The notes below the pieces were generated by a model, which made no database searches, had not been told where the DNA came from, and saw only the letters and a program-made list of their open reading frames with translations. DNA of 7,164 bases from Candidatus Glassiibacteriota bacterium. GTDB lineage: Bacteria; Gemmatimonadota; Glassbacteria; GWA2-58-10. Every line of letters begins with the position of its first letter. The stretch's first letter is position 1. The stretch lies in contig JAUVUV010000110.1 in the NCBI GenBank assembly GCA_030604975.1, positions 1 through 7,164 on the forward strand, in the 5' to 3' direction. Shown in pieces: positions 1-7,054 of this stretch. Made by a program: the position numbers and the translations under genes.

Positions 1-769
1 ATAAGATTGTCCCGTTGTATTCGAACCGGAGTAACCAGTCCACTCCATTGAGAGCCGCCTTTTTATAGATTTCATCTCCGGTCATACCGTAAAGCTGGAA
101 TGCGAAAGCGGAAAAGAGCGCGGTGGAACACCACCACTCTTTGTCGCTCTTTTTCCAGTACCCGTCCGTAATCCCGCCTGATTTTCGAACGAAATTCTCC
201 ATGACCAGCCTGGCGAAAGAGCGGGCCGAGTCCAGATAACGTTTTCGCTCTGTTTCGTCGGTGCAACGGACCGCGGTAGCCAGGATTCCCATGGCAATCG
301 ATCCGCAGTCGGCCACAAACCATTGGCCGGTGGATTCTCCCGGTTTCCTGTGATAATTCATGTAGTATGCGCCTTGCGGGATCATTTTGCTCTGGTGGCG
401 AAGCATCCTGTCCGACCAGGCCCGGCAAGCGGCAAAATAGCGCTCCCGGCCGGTGAGCTCATAAGCCACGGCCAGAGCCCGAACTGCATAGGAATCAACA
501 AAGAACTGGGGATAATCTCGCAGTCGAGTCTTGTTCCTGGAACCGCTGTTATCAGCCGGTTCCTCCCGAAGGGCTTGTGCAGCTAAATCGGCGAGGGAGA
601 GAAAATGACCGAGTACCTCCAGGTCGAGCTGATTGAGTGATGTGCTTCCGTTTTTCTCCTTTTCCGTTCCGGGAGTATTCTTCTGAGCAAATGCTGTCGC
701 GGCCATTACGACCAGCACGATGGCGATGATCTTCACCATTCTGAATTCAGCAATAACGGTTGTTTTCAT
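1..769 (-). CDS. Exported six-hairpin (alpha/alpha-barrel) glycosidase-like protein, C-terminus outside window
   Basis: The reading frame is open from an ATG at 769 to base 1 with no stop, giving 256 codons of a partial gene. The start at 769 is preferred because GGAG sits 5 bases upstream. An internal ATG at 739 (residue 11) would give a shorter signal peptide but has no visible ribosome site. Residues 11-29 form a Sec signal peptide (KIIAIVLVVMAATAFA, likely cleavage before Q29). The mature part alternates amphipathic helices (about 86-106, 109-123, 154-168, 172-193, 211-228, 231-249) with aromatic-rich loops such as GQWFVADCG (148-156) and KEWWCSTA (210-217). This helical-hairpin pattern is typical of six-hairpin glycosidases such as GH88/GH105 unsaturated uronyl hydrolases. 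D154 is a possible catalytic acid, but the family and substrate cannot be fixed from this part. The start lies 26 bases after the phosphatase stop, so it is probably the last visible gene of the cluster. It could instead be another alpha/alpha toroid protein. Confidence 0.72.
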   Translation of the reverse strand, partial: MKTTVIAEFRMVKIIAIVLVVMAATAFAQKNTPGTEKEKNGSTSLNQLDLEVLGHFLSLADLAAQALREEPADNSGSRNKTRLRDYPQFFVDSYAVRALAVAYELTGRERYFAACRAWSDRMLRHQSKMIPQGAYYMNYHRKPGESTGQWFVADCGSIAMGILATAVRCTDETERKRYLDSARSFARLVMENFVRKSGGITDGYWKKSDKEWWCSTALFSAFAFQLYGMTGDEIYKKAALNGVDWLLRFEYNGTIL

Positions 770-795
770 TCATACTCCAAACATTAAGGATAAAA

Positions 796-3510
796 CTAAT
801 ATTTTATTACCCGTGCATCCTGAGGATTATCAACAGCCAGCAAGGCTGAAAATCTCTTAGGAAATCTGGCTGGGGAGTCAGGTTCTATTAATAAAATATC
901 GTATATTCCCTTGTCATAGACAGGCAGTAGCTCACCCGGGTTTTTTAGTGGAAAGCAGTAAATCAGTTCATTAACGATTTGGTCGAATACAGCAGCGCAG
1001 ATTTTTTTAGCAGGGGGATAATATACCCTTGCGATGTAATATGGGATTTCGCGCCCGTCTGTTTCTTGCTGAGTGAGCGTGGCCGGCCAGCCCTTGAACT
1101 GTCCTTTGCCTTCAGGGTTGGGCATCACATCATAAGGCCAGCATTCAATCTGGTAAGTCCTTTTCCTTGTATCGATCTGCACGATACCGACTCCGTCACC
1201 CTGGCAGAGCCGGACAGAATCCACATTGACCCCTGGGCGGGAGTTCCAGCGCCGCAGGGTCTGGTTGCGGTCGCCCATGAAGTTGACATCCGTGGGATTG
1301 GCGGCTGCAAGAAGGCGGAAGCGGTTGCCGAAACCATCCTCGAAATCCCCGGTGTAACCGTAAGGATCGGCCAGGGGGCCGGTGCCTGGTTTGCGGGGAT
1401 AGAACCAGCGCCAGAAGATGTTGCCAATTGCCGGCACGCAAAACTGCACCGGGCCGTCAGAGTAAGTCTCCAGACCCAGGCGGACCAAGGTCGAAAGGTG
1501 CTGGTCGCCGCCGATAATCAGGGCACGGGCTTTGCGAAAGATGCTCACTGCCCGGTCTCGTGCCGCCTTGGGCCAACCGCCTGTATCGTAATCTTTCCTG
1601 ATATTGCCATCCTTATCGGTCTGCACGGAAGCATAGACACTCTGGCTGAGAACGACTTTCATCGTGGCGTTGCGCCAGTCTGTAGCCCAGTGCTCAAGAA
1701 AGTTTAGCTGGCGTTTTCCGAGAAGAACCGCTTCACTGTCCGGAGTAGTCCGGGCGGACTTGAACTTGCGGTCCTCGAGCACGGCAAAACTCACTCCACC
1801 ATAGGAGAAGCCGGTGTAGTAAACATCAATGCCGTTCAGGATCGGAGTGGGGTCGTAGGGGTCGGGGTTGTGCGCACACTGGGTGCGCTGGACAAGCTGC
1901 ACAAACAGCGGGGCCATCATGTAGCCGCCGAACCAGTTGCTTCCGCGCATATTAAGCTTCCCTTCCCAGCCCCAGATGTTTCCCTGGTAGACATCGTGGT
2001 CGTCCACCTGGCAGATGGCCGGCCGGTGGCGGGTAAGCTCTCCAAAAGCCCAGTGCCAGAGATACCATTTGTAAAGGTAATCGTAGACCGGGAAACGGTC
2101 GGCGCGATCAGGCGCGGTAGGTTTGCCTTCGTAGACCTGATCCCCGGTAAAACAGAGCAGATCAACTTTCTGCGCGGAGAGATTTTTTACTGTTTCGGCA
2201 AAGGGGAACCAGATATTGGCCGGGGTCCAGCGTCCCACAATCGGCCCTTTGTCCTTTGGGGCCGGCCCGGAGTCGGCTGTGCGGCCCATCACCCCCATAC
2301 CGGTGAAAGCGGCAAGGGAAAATATGCCTCCGAGTTCCGGTTCAGCGCCAATCGTTCCCTTGTAATAGTATTTTTTGCCGTCCTGGCCGGAATATACGAC
2401 ACGGAAAGCTCGATCTGTATTGCTCCTCCAGCTTTCCACCCGGAAGCGGGCGGTATAGTCGGGGATAGTGATCCGCGCGCTGTCGGCCACCTGCCAGCCT
2501 TGGGTGCCGGATCCTGTAATCTTAATTTCAAGAAAGGCCTTGAGCGTGGAAGGGAGACGGTTGCCGGGATCGCCCTGATAAGCGACAGGAGCAAACTGGG
2601 CGGTCATCTTGAGCACACCGCCAGCTACCGAATAAAGGGTACCTGTGCATGGTCCGAAAGCACGTTCGGGACGCGAACGCAGTTTTTCACCCCAGGCACG
2701 GAATTCGCGCAGGCGGATAGAGGGCTTACTCACCTTTTCGAGCGGGCTGAAAGAGAGCGCGAACGAACCCAGCACCTCGTGTTCGGGACGGTTGTCGAGA
2801 GATACCGCGGCCAGCCTCTCGCCGGTGGAGGCATCGCTTAGCGAGAGGCGTAAATCGTAGGTGTTTCTCTCTGTTGACAGCTTGGTCTCGAACTTGAGTA
2901 AATACTCTTTGCCATTACTGAAATCGATTTGCTTTTCAATCGCCGTGCTGGCAAGTACCGCATACTCCCGCACAGAATATTCGTCGCTGTTATCCCGGAA
3001 AGTCAGCCGGGGCTGTGGCCCGAGTTCGAGGAATGCCAGAATACCACCGCCTTTACCGGAGTTGGAATGCACAAGCGCAGCGGCTCTCCAGTCCAGCAGC
3101 CCTGCGCCGGCACCGACCAGAAAACCGACCTGGCAGGCAGAGGGTATTGATACCTCTGAGGACACTTTGACAGAAAGGGAGAAACCGGCCGGCTTGCCGG
3201 TTACCTCGCGGGTAATTGCGTGAACGGTACGCACCGGGAAACGCGGGTCGCCGTTGGCAGGCATCAGGTAACCATCCCGCAGCTCCCAGTCGGCGAGGCG
3301 GTTAGCCCAGAGGTTGGGGCCGGCCCAGCGTCTGAATCGCACTCCATCCCAGTTCTCGACCAGGCTGGCACTGTCGGCCGGGCTGGCATCCAGAGCCGGA
3401 AGCGCGGAAGGGCAAACCAGCAAAATAAACAGCAATTTGAGGACGGCTGAAAAAAGGACAATTCCCTCCCTGTGACTGGAATTCCCCATGAGGCCACATG
3501 ATTGTTTCAT
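796..3510 (-). CDS. Exported PhoD-like metallophosphatase with N-terminal beta-sandwich-like region (904 aa)
   Basis: This is a predicted phosphomonoesterase or phosphodiesterase of the PhoD-like branch of metallophosphatases, acting outside the cytoplasm. A Sec-type signal peptide spans about residues 16-40, with no twin-arginine. Residues 46-275 look like a beta-rich, LamG/DUF1080-like sugar- or surface-binding region. Residues 285-395 resemble the beta domain that precedes the PhoD catalytic core. The core carries GDQVYE (456-461), DDHDVYQG (503-510), LEDRKFK (578-584) and GGDQH (667-671), matching the GD-xx-Y, DDH and GD-x-H motifs of the family. A further beta-rich tail runs to 904, including VQIDTRKRTYQIECWP (777-792). 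The protein is much longer than typical PhoD enzymes (about 500-580 aa). Where PhoD proteins usually have the SCQ metal-binding Cys, this protein reads AAFTGMG (400-406), so the metal site may differ. The ATG at 3510 has only a weak ribosome site; an alternative ATG lies at 3489. The start is 21 bases after the amidohydrolase stop. The substrate is unknown. Confidence 0.88.
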   Translation of the reverse strand: MKQSCGLMGNSSHREGIVLFSAVLKLLFILLVCPSALPALDASPADSASLVENWDGVRFRRWAGPNLWANRLADWELRDGYLMPANGDPRFPVRTVHAITREVTGKPAGFSLSVKVSSEVSIPSACQVGFLVGAGAGLLDWRAAALVHSNSGKGGGILAFLELGPQPRLTFRDNSDEYSVREYAVLASTAIEKQIDFSNGKEYLLKFETKLSTERNTYDLRLSLSDASTGERLAAVSLDNRPEHEVLGSFALSFSPLEKVSKPSIRLREFRAWGEKLRSRPERAFGPCTGTLYSVAGGVLKMTAQFAPVAYQGDPGNRLPSTLKAFLEIKITGSGTQGWQVADSARITIPDYTARFRVESWRSNTDRAFRVVYSGQDGKKYYYKGTIGAEPELGGIFSLAAFTGMGVMGRTADSGPAPKDKGPIVGRWTPANIWFPFAETVKNLSAQKVDLLCFTGDQVYEGKPTAPDRADRFPVYDYLYKWYLWHWAFGELTRHRPAICQVDDHDVYQGNIWGWEGKLNMRGSNWFGGYMMAPLFVQLVQRTQCAHNPDPYDPTPILNGIDVYYTGFSYGGVSFAVLEDRKFKSARTTPDSEAVLLGKRQLNFLEHWATDWRNATMKVVLSQSVYASVQTDKDGNIRKDYDTGGWPKAARDRAVSIFRKARALIIGGDQHLSTLVRLGLETYSDGPVQFCVPAIGNIFWRWFYPRKPGTGPLADPYGYTGDFEDGFGNRFRLLAAANPTDVNFMGDRNQTLRRWNSRPGVNVDSVRLCQGDGVGIVQIDTRKRTYQIECWPYDVMPNPEGKGQFKGWPATLTQQETDGREIPYYIARVYYPPAKKICAAVFDQIVNELIYCFPLKNPGELLPVYDKGIYDILLIEPDSPARFPKRFSALLAVDNPQDARVIKY

Positions 3511-3531
3511 TTTTTCTGTCTGGCAACTGTC

Positions 3532-4497
3532 TTACTTGACACCGAACTTGTCCGGGTCAAAGGCGTAGTGCGTGCCCGGAGGAAACGGCCGTGGGTGGCG
3601 AAAACGGTGTGTTTCCGGATCGATGTCGAGGATACGGGCCATGGTAAGCCCCCACATCTTCTCTCTGGTAGCCTCCGGCACATTGTTAGCGTCGATGAAT
3701 TTTTGGAAGCGTTCGATGTTGCCGATCAGCCCCGAGGGCCTCTCATCCGTGCCGAAAACTATATGTTCGAAAGCATCTGGACCACCTTTGAGGGTATGTG
3801 CGGTTTCCTCACCCTCTCCTGCTTGCCACCAGAGGATTTTCGAGAAGCGCTGAAGGTCGTTGAGCTTGATCAGCTTATGCAGGGTGGAGCCGGTGATGTC
3901 GAAAAACAAATTGGGACTCCAGCGGCAGACCTCGGCAGCTTCCTCGTACCAGGGGTTGCCGAAATGGGCGCCCTGGATCACAGCGCGGGGACACATCCTG
4001 GCGATCAGGTCTAAATAACCGGGCCGCATGCGCATGGATGAACCCAGCGAGGGCCTGTGGCCGATTCCCCGGCTGGAAATGCCGGTGTGAAAAATCATTA
4101 CCAGGCCCAGGTGTTCGCACATGCGGTAAAGCTGATGGTATTTCGGGTCGTCCCAGTTTTTCTCCGGGCTGTGGAACTTCATTCCCACGAATCCGGCCTT
4201 ATGGAATTCCTCAATCTCGCGGATCGCGTTTGGATCATCGGGGCGTACGCGACCGTAAGGGATAAAGACATCCGGGTAATCTTCCGCGGCTTTCTTAATC
4301 AGTTCGAGATCTCTCATGGAGGTGAGCACACATGCCATGGCATTGTGTTCGCGGTAAATCCTAACCATATCATTCACCCATTGCTGGTTACCGCCGGAAT
4401 GCATGTGAGAGTCGATAATAAATCTCTTGGCGGACAACACGGGCGTGTTGAAGGCCAAGGCGAAAAGAGCAGACAGGATCAGCAGACGGACTTTCAT
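3532..4497 (-). CDS. Exported amidohydrolase family protein (amidohydrolase_2 / ACMSD-like TIM barrel)
   Basis: This is a 321-residue metal-dependent hydrolase or decarboxylase of the amidohydrolase_2 type. The start is the ATG at 4497, because GGAGG lies 4 bases upstream and the protein then opens with a clean Sec signal peptide (MKVRLLILSALFALAFNTPVLSA). The frame continues upstream to 4650, but that would overlap the sulfatase and bury the signal peptide. Metal-site motifs are in the expected order: HMH (31-33) at the end of strand 1, GMKFH (105-109), FHTG (136-139), QGAHFG (175-180) with H178, and FGTDERP (248-254) with D251. The length is normal for the family, whose members include cyclic-amide hydrolases, lactonases and ACMSD/resorcylate-type decarboxylases. 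Most are cytoplasmic, so the signal peptide is notable and suggests work on a periplasmic product of the neighbouring hydrolases. The gene starts 52 bases after the sulfatase stop. The exact reaction cannot be assigned. Confidence 0.87.
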   Translation of the reverse strand: MKVRLLILSALFALAFNTPVLSAKRFIIDSHMHSGGNQQWVNDMVRIYREHNAMACVLTSMRDLELIKKAAEDYPDVFIPYGRVRPDDPNAIREIEEFHKAGFVGMKFHSPEKNWDDPKYHQLYRMCEHLGLVMIFHTGISSRGIGHRPSLGSSMRMRPGYLDLIARMCPRAVIQGAHFGNPWYEEAAEVCRWSPNLFFDITGSTLHKLIKLNDLQRFSKILWWQAGEGEETAHTLKGGPDAFEHIVFGTDERPSGLIGNIERFQKFIDANNVPEATREKMWGLTMARILDIDPETHRFRHPRPFPPGTHYAFDPDKFGVK

Positions 4498-4549
4498 GAT
4501 ACCTCCAGAGAAAGTGTTAGTGGGACAATTGAGGAATATTTGTTCAATG

Positions 4550-5914
4550 CTAGATACTTGAGAGAAAATAATCAAGCTTTTTTGCCAGTTCCACTGCCAA
4601 AGAAGGTTCTTTTTCGACCAGGTTTTCCTTCTCGTAAGGATCGGTTTCAAGATCGAACAGATAGGGTTTGCCTTGCCGGTCTATAAGGTATTTCCAATTG
4701 CCGTGCCGCACCGCACGCCAACTGTTGTAATCCCAGAAAAGGGTCCGCTGGAGGGCGGTGCCTTGCGGATCGCGGATTGCGCCAGAGAGATCCATGCCGT
4801 CGAGTGGCCGTTCACCAATATCGGCTCCGGCAATTGCGGCGAAGGTGGGGAAGAAATCCAGGTGCGAACCGACCTGGGCGCTCACCACATCTGGAGGTAT
4901 CACGCCGGGCCAGCGCATCAGGCAGGGAACCCGGATACCGCCCTCGAAAAGGGTTCCTTTCCCGCCCTTGTAAGGGTCGTTGTTGCCGCCGTAATCTGGC
5001 GCGCCGCCGTTGTCGCTGGTGAAAATGACCAGAGTGTTTTCTGCCAATTCCAGCCGATCGAGTGTATCGAGCACCTTGCCCACACCGTTGTCCATGCTCG
5101 CCACCATTGCCGAATAGACGTTCCGCTCGTGGTCAGGGCCGTTGAATTCGGCGATCAGTTCATCAGGAGCCTGAAGGACATTGGCTGCGGCACCAGGGGC
5201 GTCGGCTTTGCCATAGTGAGGGGCGTTATGGGCCAGGTTGAGATAGAAAGGTCTATTCTTATTGCGTTTGATAAAAGAGACCGCTTCGGCGGTAAAGAGG
5301 TCCGTGGAGTAGCCCTGCTCCTGAATCATCTCCTCGTTGCGGTAAAAACACGGCTCGCTACGGTAAAGGAGGGTGAAATAATCGATACAGCCCGGAGTGA
5401 AACCATAGAAATAATCGAAACCGTGGTTGGTTGGCAAAAAACGTCTGTTGCCGTGGCCGAGGTGCCACTTACCGACAAGTCCGGAGGCGTAACCTTTTCT
5501 TTTAAGTACTTCGGCAATGGTAATTTCATCGGCTTCTATGCCCCGTTCACTGTCTCTTTCGGAGGTTGGCATCAGCGGGCTGGTCAGCTTATGGCGCGAG
5601 CGACCCGGAACCAGGCCGGTGAGCTGGCTGAAACGCGAGGGCGTGCAGACGGGCGAGCTGACATAGAAGTCGGTAAACCGCACACCCTGCTGGCCGATAG
5701 AATCGATATTGGGTGTGGGGATTTCGCTGCCGTAGCAGGAGATATCGCCCATTCCCAGGTCATCGGCATTAATCAGCACGAGGTTGGGCGGGCGTGAAAT
5801 CCCCTGGGATTTCCCGCCGCAGGCCGCAGCCGCGGCCAGCGCAGCGCTTACAGCGCTGCCGCCCAACCGCCCGAGGAAGCTGCGGCGGGTGAGCGTTTCA
5901 TATTCTTTCAGCAT
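4550..5914 (-). CDS. Tat-exported Cys-type sulfatase (S1 family, formylglycine-dependent)
   Basis: This is a type I sulfatase that cleaves sulfate esters, probably on a glycan or small organosulfate. With the ATG at 5914 it has 454 residues, a normal size. It begins with a Tat signal: TRRSFLG (9-15), then an Ala-rich hydrophobic stretch ending AAAAACGG. C32 could be a lipid attachment site, though Ala at -3 makes the lipobox imperfect. Catalytic residues are complete: NADDLG with D51 and D52, CTPSR (90-94) whose Cys would become formylglycine, GKWHLG with K149 and H151, APH with H233, SDNGG with D301 and N302, and K319 in KGGKGTLFEGG. The frame extends upstream to an ATG at 6019, but the extra 35 residues precede the Tat motif and read through a repeat, so the inner start is chosen. 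The purine-rich stretch AAAAGAG lies shortly upstream of it. No maturase gene is visible. It is the first gene of the hydrolase cluster. The precise substrate is not predictable by eye. Confidence 0.95.
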   Translation of the reverse strand: MLKEYETLTRRSFLGRLGGSAVSAALAAAAACGGKSQGISRPPNLVLINADDLGMGDISCYGSEIPTPNIDSIGQQGVRFTDFYVSSPVCTPSRFSQLTGLVPGRSRHKLTSPLMPTSERDSERGIEADEITIAEVLKRKGYASGLVGKWHLGHGNRRFLPTNHGFDYFYGFTPGCIDYFTLLYRSEPCFYRNEEMIQEQGYSTDLFTAEAVSFIKRNKNRPFYLNLAHNAPHYGKADAPGAAANVLQAPDELIAEFNGPDHERNVYSAMVASMDNGVGKVLDTLDRLELAENTLVIFTSDNGGAPDYGGNNDPYKGGKGTLFEGGIRVPCLMRWPGVIPPDVVSAQVGSHLDFFPTFAAIAGADIGERPLDGMDLSGAIRDPQGTALQRTLFWDYNSWRAVRHGNWKYLIDRQGKPYLFDLETDPYEKENLVEKEPSLAVELAKKLDYFLSSI

Positions 5915-6119
5915 TTCAAGCTCTTTTATGAGCTGATTAACTAAGAGTGTTTCAGTAATAAAGGCAAGGCATGAAAGGAAAGCCTTCTTTCTGGATAACG
6001 GATAGCACGGATAAAACATTTGATCTCACGCATGCCCCCCAGCCCTCCACCACAGCAAAAAAAATGGATGGGCGGGAGAGGGAACAGTGTGATCCCTGTA
6101 GCATCCGTGACATCCGTGA
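5915..6119. other. Intergenic region between BI-1 gene and sulfatase
   Basis: This 205-base gap contains no supportable gene. It holds the inverted ATCCGTG repeat pair, a run of eight T residues on the minus strand (6064-6057) with only a weak 5-pair hairpin (AGGGA/TCCCT) upstream of it, and a small inverted repeat (AGCTC at 5919-5923, GAGCT at 5930-5934) next to the sulfatase start. A promoter for the hydrolase cluster is expected here, but I cannot point to a convincing -35/-10 pair. Confidence 0.6.
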
Positions 6120-6121
6120 TC
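5994..6121. repeat. Inverted pair of ATCCGTG-type short repeats
   Basis: The arm at 5994-6012 (GATAACGGATAGCACGGAT) and the reverse complement of 6103-6121 (GATCACGGATGTCACGGAT) match at 16 of 19 positions. Each arm is itself two direct units with a 9-base period: ATCCGTG at 6103 and 6112 on the plus strand, and ATCCGTG then ATCCGTT on the minus strand from 6012 and 6003. A degenerate extra unit, ATCCCTG, lies at 6092. The arms enclose 90 bases and the right arm overlaps the last two bases of the BI-1 stop codon. From memory, short repeats of this style are scattered between genes in many environmental genomes; their function is unknown. Confidence 0.65.
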
Positions 6122-6869
6122 ACCTTCTACTGCGCAGTTTTGACAGTAGGCGCAGGATTTCGATATAAAGCCAGATACGGGTCACCATCAGGCCGAATGC
6201 GGCATACCACTCCATGTATTTCGGCGCTCCGGCTGCTGCCCCGTTCTCGATAAAATCGAAATCGAGCACCAGGTTCAAGGACGCAATCACGACAACGAAC
6301 AGGCTGAATCCGATTCCGATAAAGCCGCTGTCGTGGATGAAAGGCATTCCTACCCCAAAAAAGCCAAGAACTATTGTTGCCAGGTAAACCAGAGCAATCC
6401 CGCCGGTTGCAGCGAACACACCGAGCTTGAAATTCTCTGTGACCTTGATCAGGCCGGACCTGTAGGCCACCAGAAGGGCGAACAGGGTGCCGAAAGTGAG
6501 CGCCACGGCCTGTATTACTATTCCCGGGAACCGCGCCTCGAACATAGCCGAAAGCCCGCCGAGAAAAAGTCCCTCGAGAAGAGCATAGATCGGCGCTGTC
6601 AGGGGAGACCACGCCTTTTTAAACACAGTTACCAGGGCAACCGCAAACCCGCCGAACAGTCCTATCAGAATCCACGATGAGACTGCCGCCGGGTTGCCGG
6701 TCTCAAAGAACTTGCCCCAGGTGAAAGAAGCCGCTGCGAGCAGGATCACCAGCATCAGCGCGGTCTTGTTCACCGTTCCCTGGATGGTCATCACCCGCGT
6801 GGTGTCCAGGGGCCGGGCCAGGCCGGTGAACGTTTTAGCATTGAGCGCAGGGTTGGCTGTTCTCATCAT
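6120..6869 (-). CDS. Bax inhibitor-1/YccA family integral membrane protein
   Basis: This 249-residue protein has about seven hydrophobic helices (roughly residues 35-52, 62-82, 90-109, 116-136, 148-172, 181-204 and 218-245) and a basic C-terminus (KLRSRR). The opening MRTANPALN, the segment TAPIYALLEGLFLGGLS (91-107) and the acidic motif LDFDFIENGA (202-211) are hallmarks of the bacterial Bax inhibitor-1-like proteins (BaxI_1 type). Family members such as YetJ are pH-sensitive calcium leak channels gated by paired aspartates, so D203 and D205 are candidates for that role. The physiological role here is unknown. AGGG lies 7 bases before the ATG at 6869; a second ATG follows directly at 6866. 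The stop codon is touched by an ATCCGTG repeat. A 205-base gap separates it from the sulfatase, so it is probably a separate, housekeeping-type transcription unit. Confidence 0.93.
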   Translation of the reverse strand: MMRTANPALNAKTFTGLARPLDTTRVMTIQGTVNKTALMLVILLAAASFTWGKFFETGNPAAVSSWILIGLFGGFAVALVTVFKKAWSPLTAPIYALLEGLFLGGLSAMFEARFPGIVIQAVALTFGTLFALLVAYRSGLIKVTENFKLGVFAATGGIALVYLATIVLGFFGVGMPFIHDSGFIGIGFSLFVVVIASLNLVLDFDFIENGAAAGAPKYMEWYAAFGLMVTRIWLYIEILRLLSKLRSRR

Positions 6870-6944
6870 GATGGTGCCCTTTCAGTTGGAGGTTATGATT
6901 AAAACTCCTAGTGTCATGTCCCGGAAATAGACAACCCCCTGTGT

Positions 6945-6996
6945 CCCCCTTTAAGGAAGGGGGAGAAGGTGGTTATACCCCCTTTAAGAAAGGGGG
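6945..6996. repeat. Two tandem CCCCCTTT-AAG hairpin repeats
   Basis: Two 19-base palindromes lie at 6945-6963 and 6978-6996, 33 bases apart start to start. Each has five C residues, TTT, an AAG loop and the complementary arm ending in five G residues. The second is a perfect 8-pair stem and the first has one G-T wobble. The second is followed by AGGATTTTGTTT, giving it some likeness to a plus-strand terminator, but no plus-strand gene leads into it. Near-identity of the two copies suggests a dispersed intergenic repeat family. Confidence 0.7.
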
Positions 6997-7054
6997 AGGA
7001 TTTTGTTTACAATCCACAGCCATTTCAAATCCGCCAATGACAGTACCTTAATGT

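Noticed and set aside
747..773. Tiny open frame MNENNRYC starting at the ATG at 773, overlapping the glycosidase-like start
   Set aside because: The GGAG site is only one base from this ATG, too close for initiation, while it is well spaced for the ATG at 769.
979..2841. Long plus-strand open frames (242 and 323 codons) opposite the PhoD-like gene
   Set aside because: They are in the same codon register as the phosphatase and are explained by the same avoidance of TTA, CTA and TCA. They have no motifs or supportive ribosome sites.
4498..4650. 51-residue N-terminal extension of the amidohydrolase
   Set aside because: It would overlap the sulfatase, place the signal peptide inside the protein, and ignore the strong GGAGG site before the ATG at 4497.
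4673..5797. 374-codon open frame on the plus strand opposite the sulfatase
   Set aside because: It is in exact codon register with the sulfatase, so its stops would require TTA, CTA or TCA codons in that gene, which are rarely used here. Its protein has no recognisable motif, while the opposite strand has a complete sulfatase active site.
5915..6019. 35-residue N-terminal extension of the sulfatase
   Set aside because: It would push the twin-arginine motif about 45 residues into the protein and translate through the ATCCGTG repeat arm, which looks non-coding.
6057..6098. Terminator for the BI-1 gene using the minus-strand T8 run
   Set aside because: The only hairpin upstream of it has a 5-pair stem with a 9-base loop and is separated from the T run by more than 10 bases, so it is not a convincing intrinsic terminator.
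6898..6927. Promoter for the BI-1 gene (TTTAAT as -10)
   Set aside because: The -10 match is fair, but the best -35 candidate at correct spacing (TTTCCG) matches only half the consensus, and the organism's promoter preferences are unknown.
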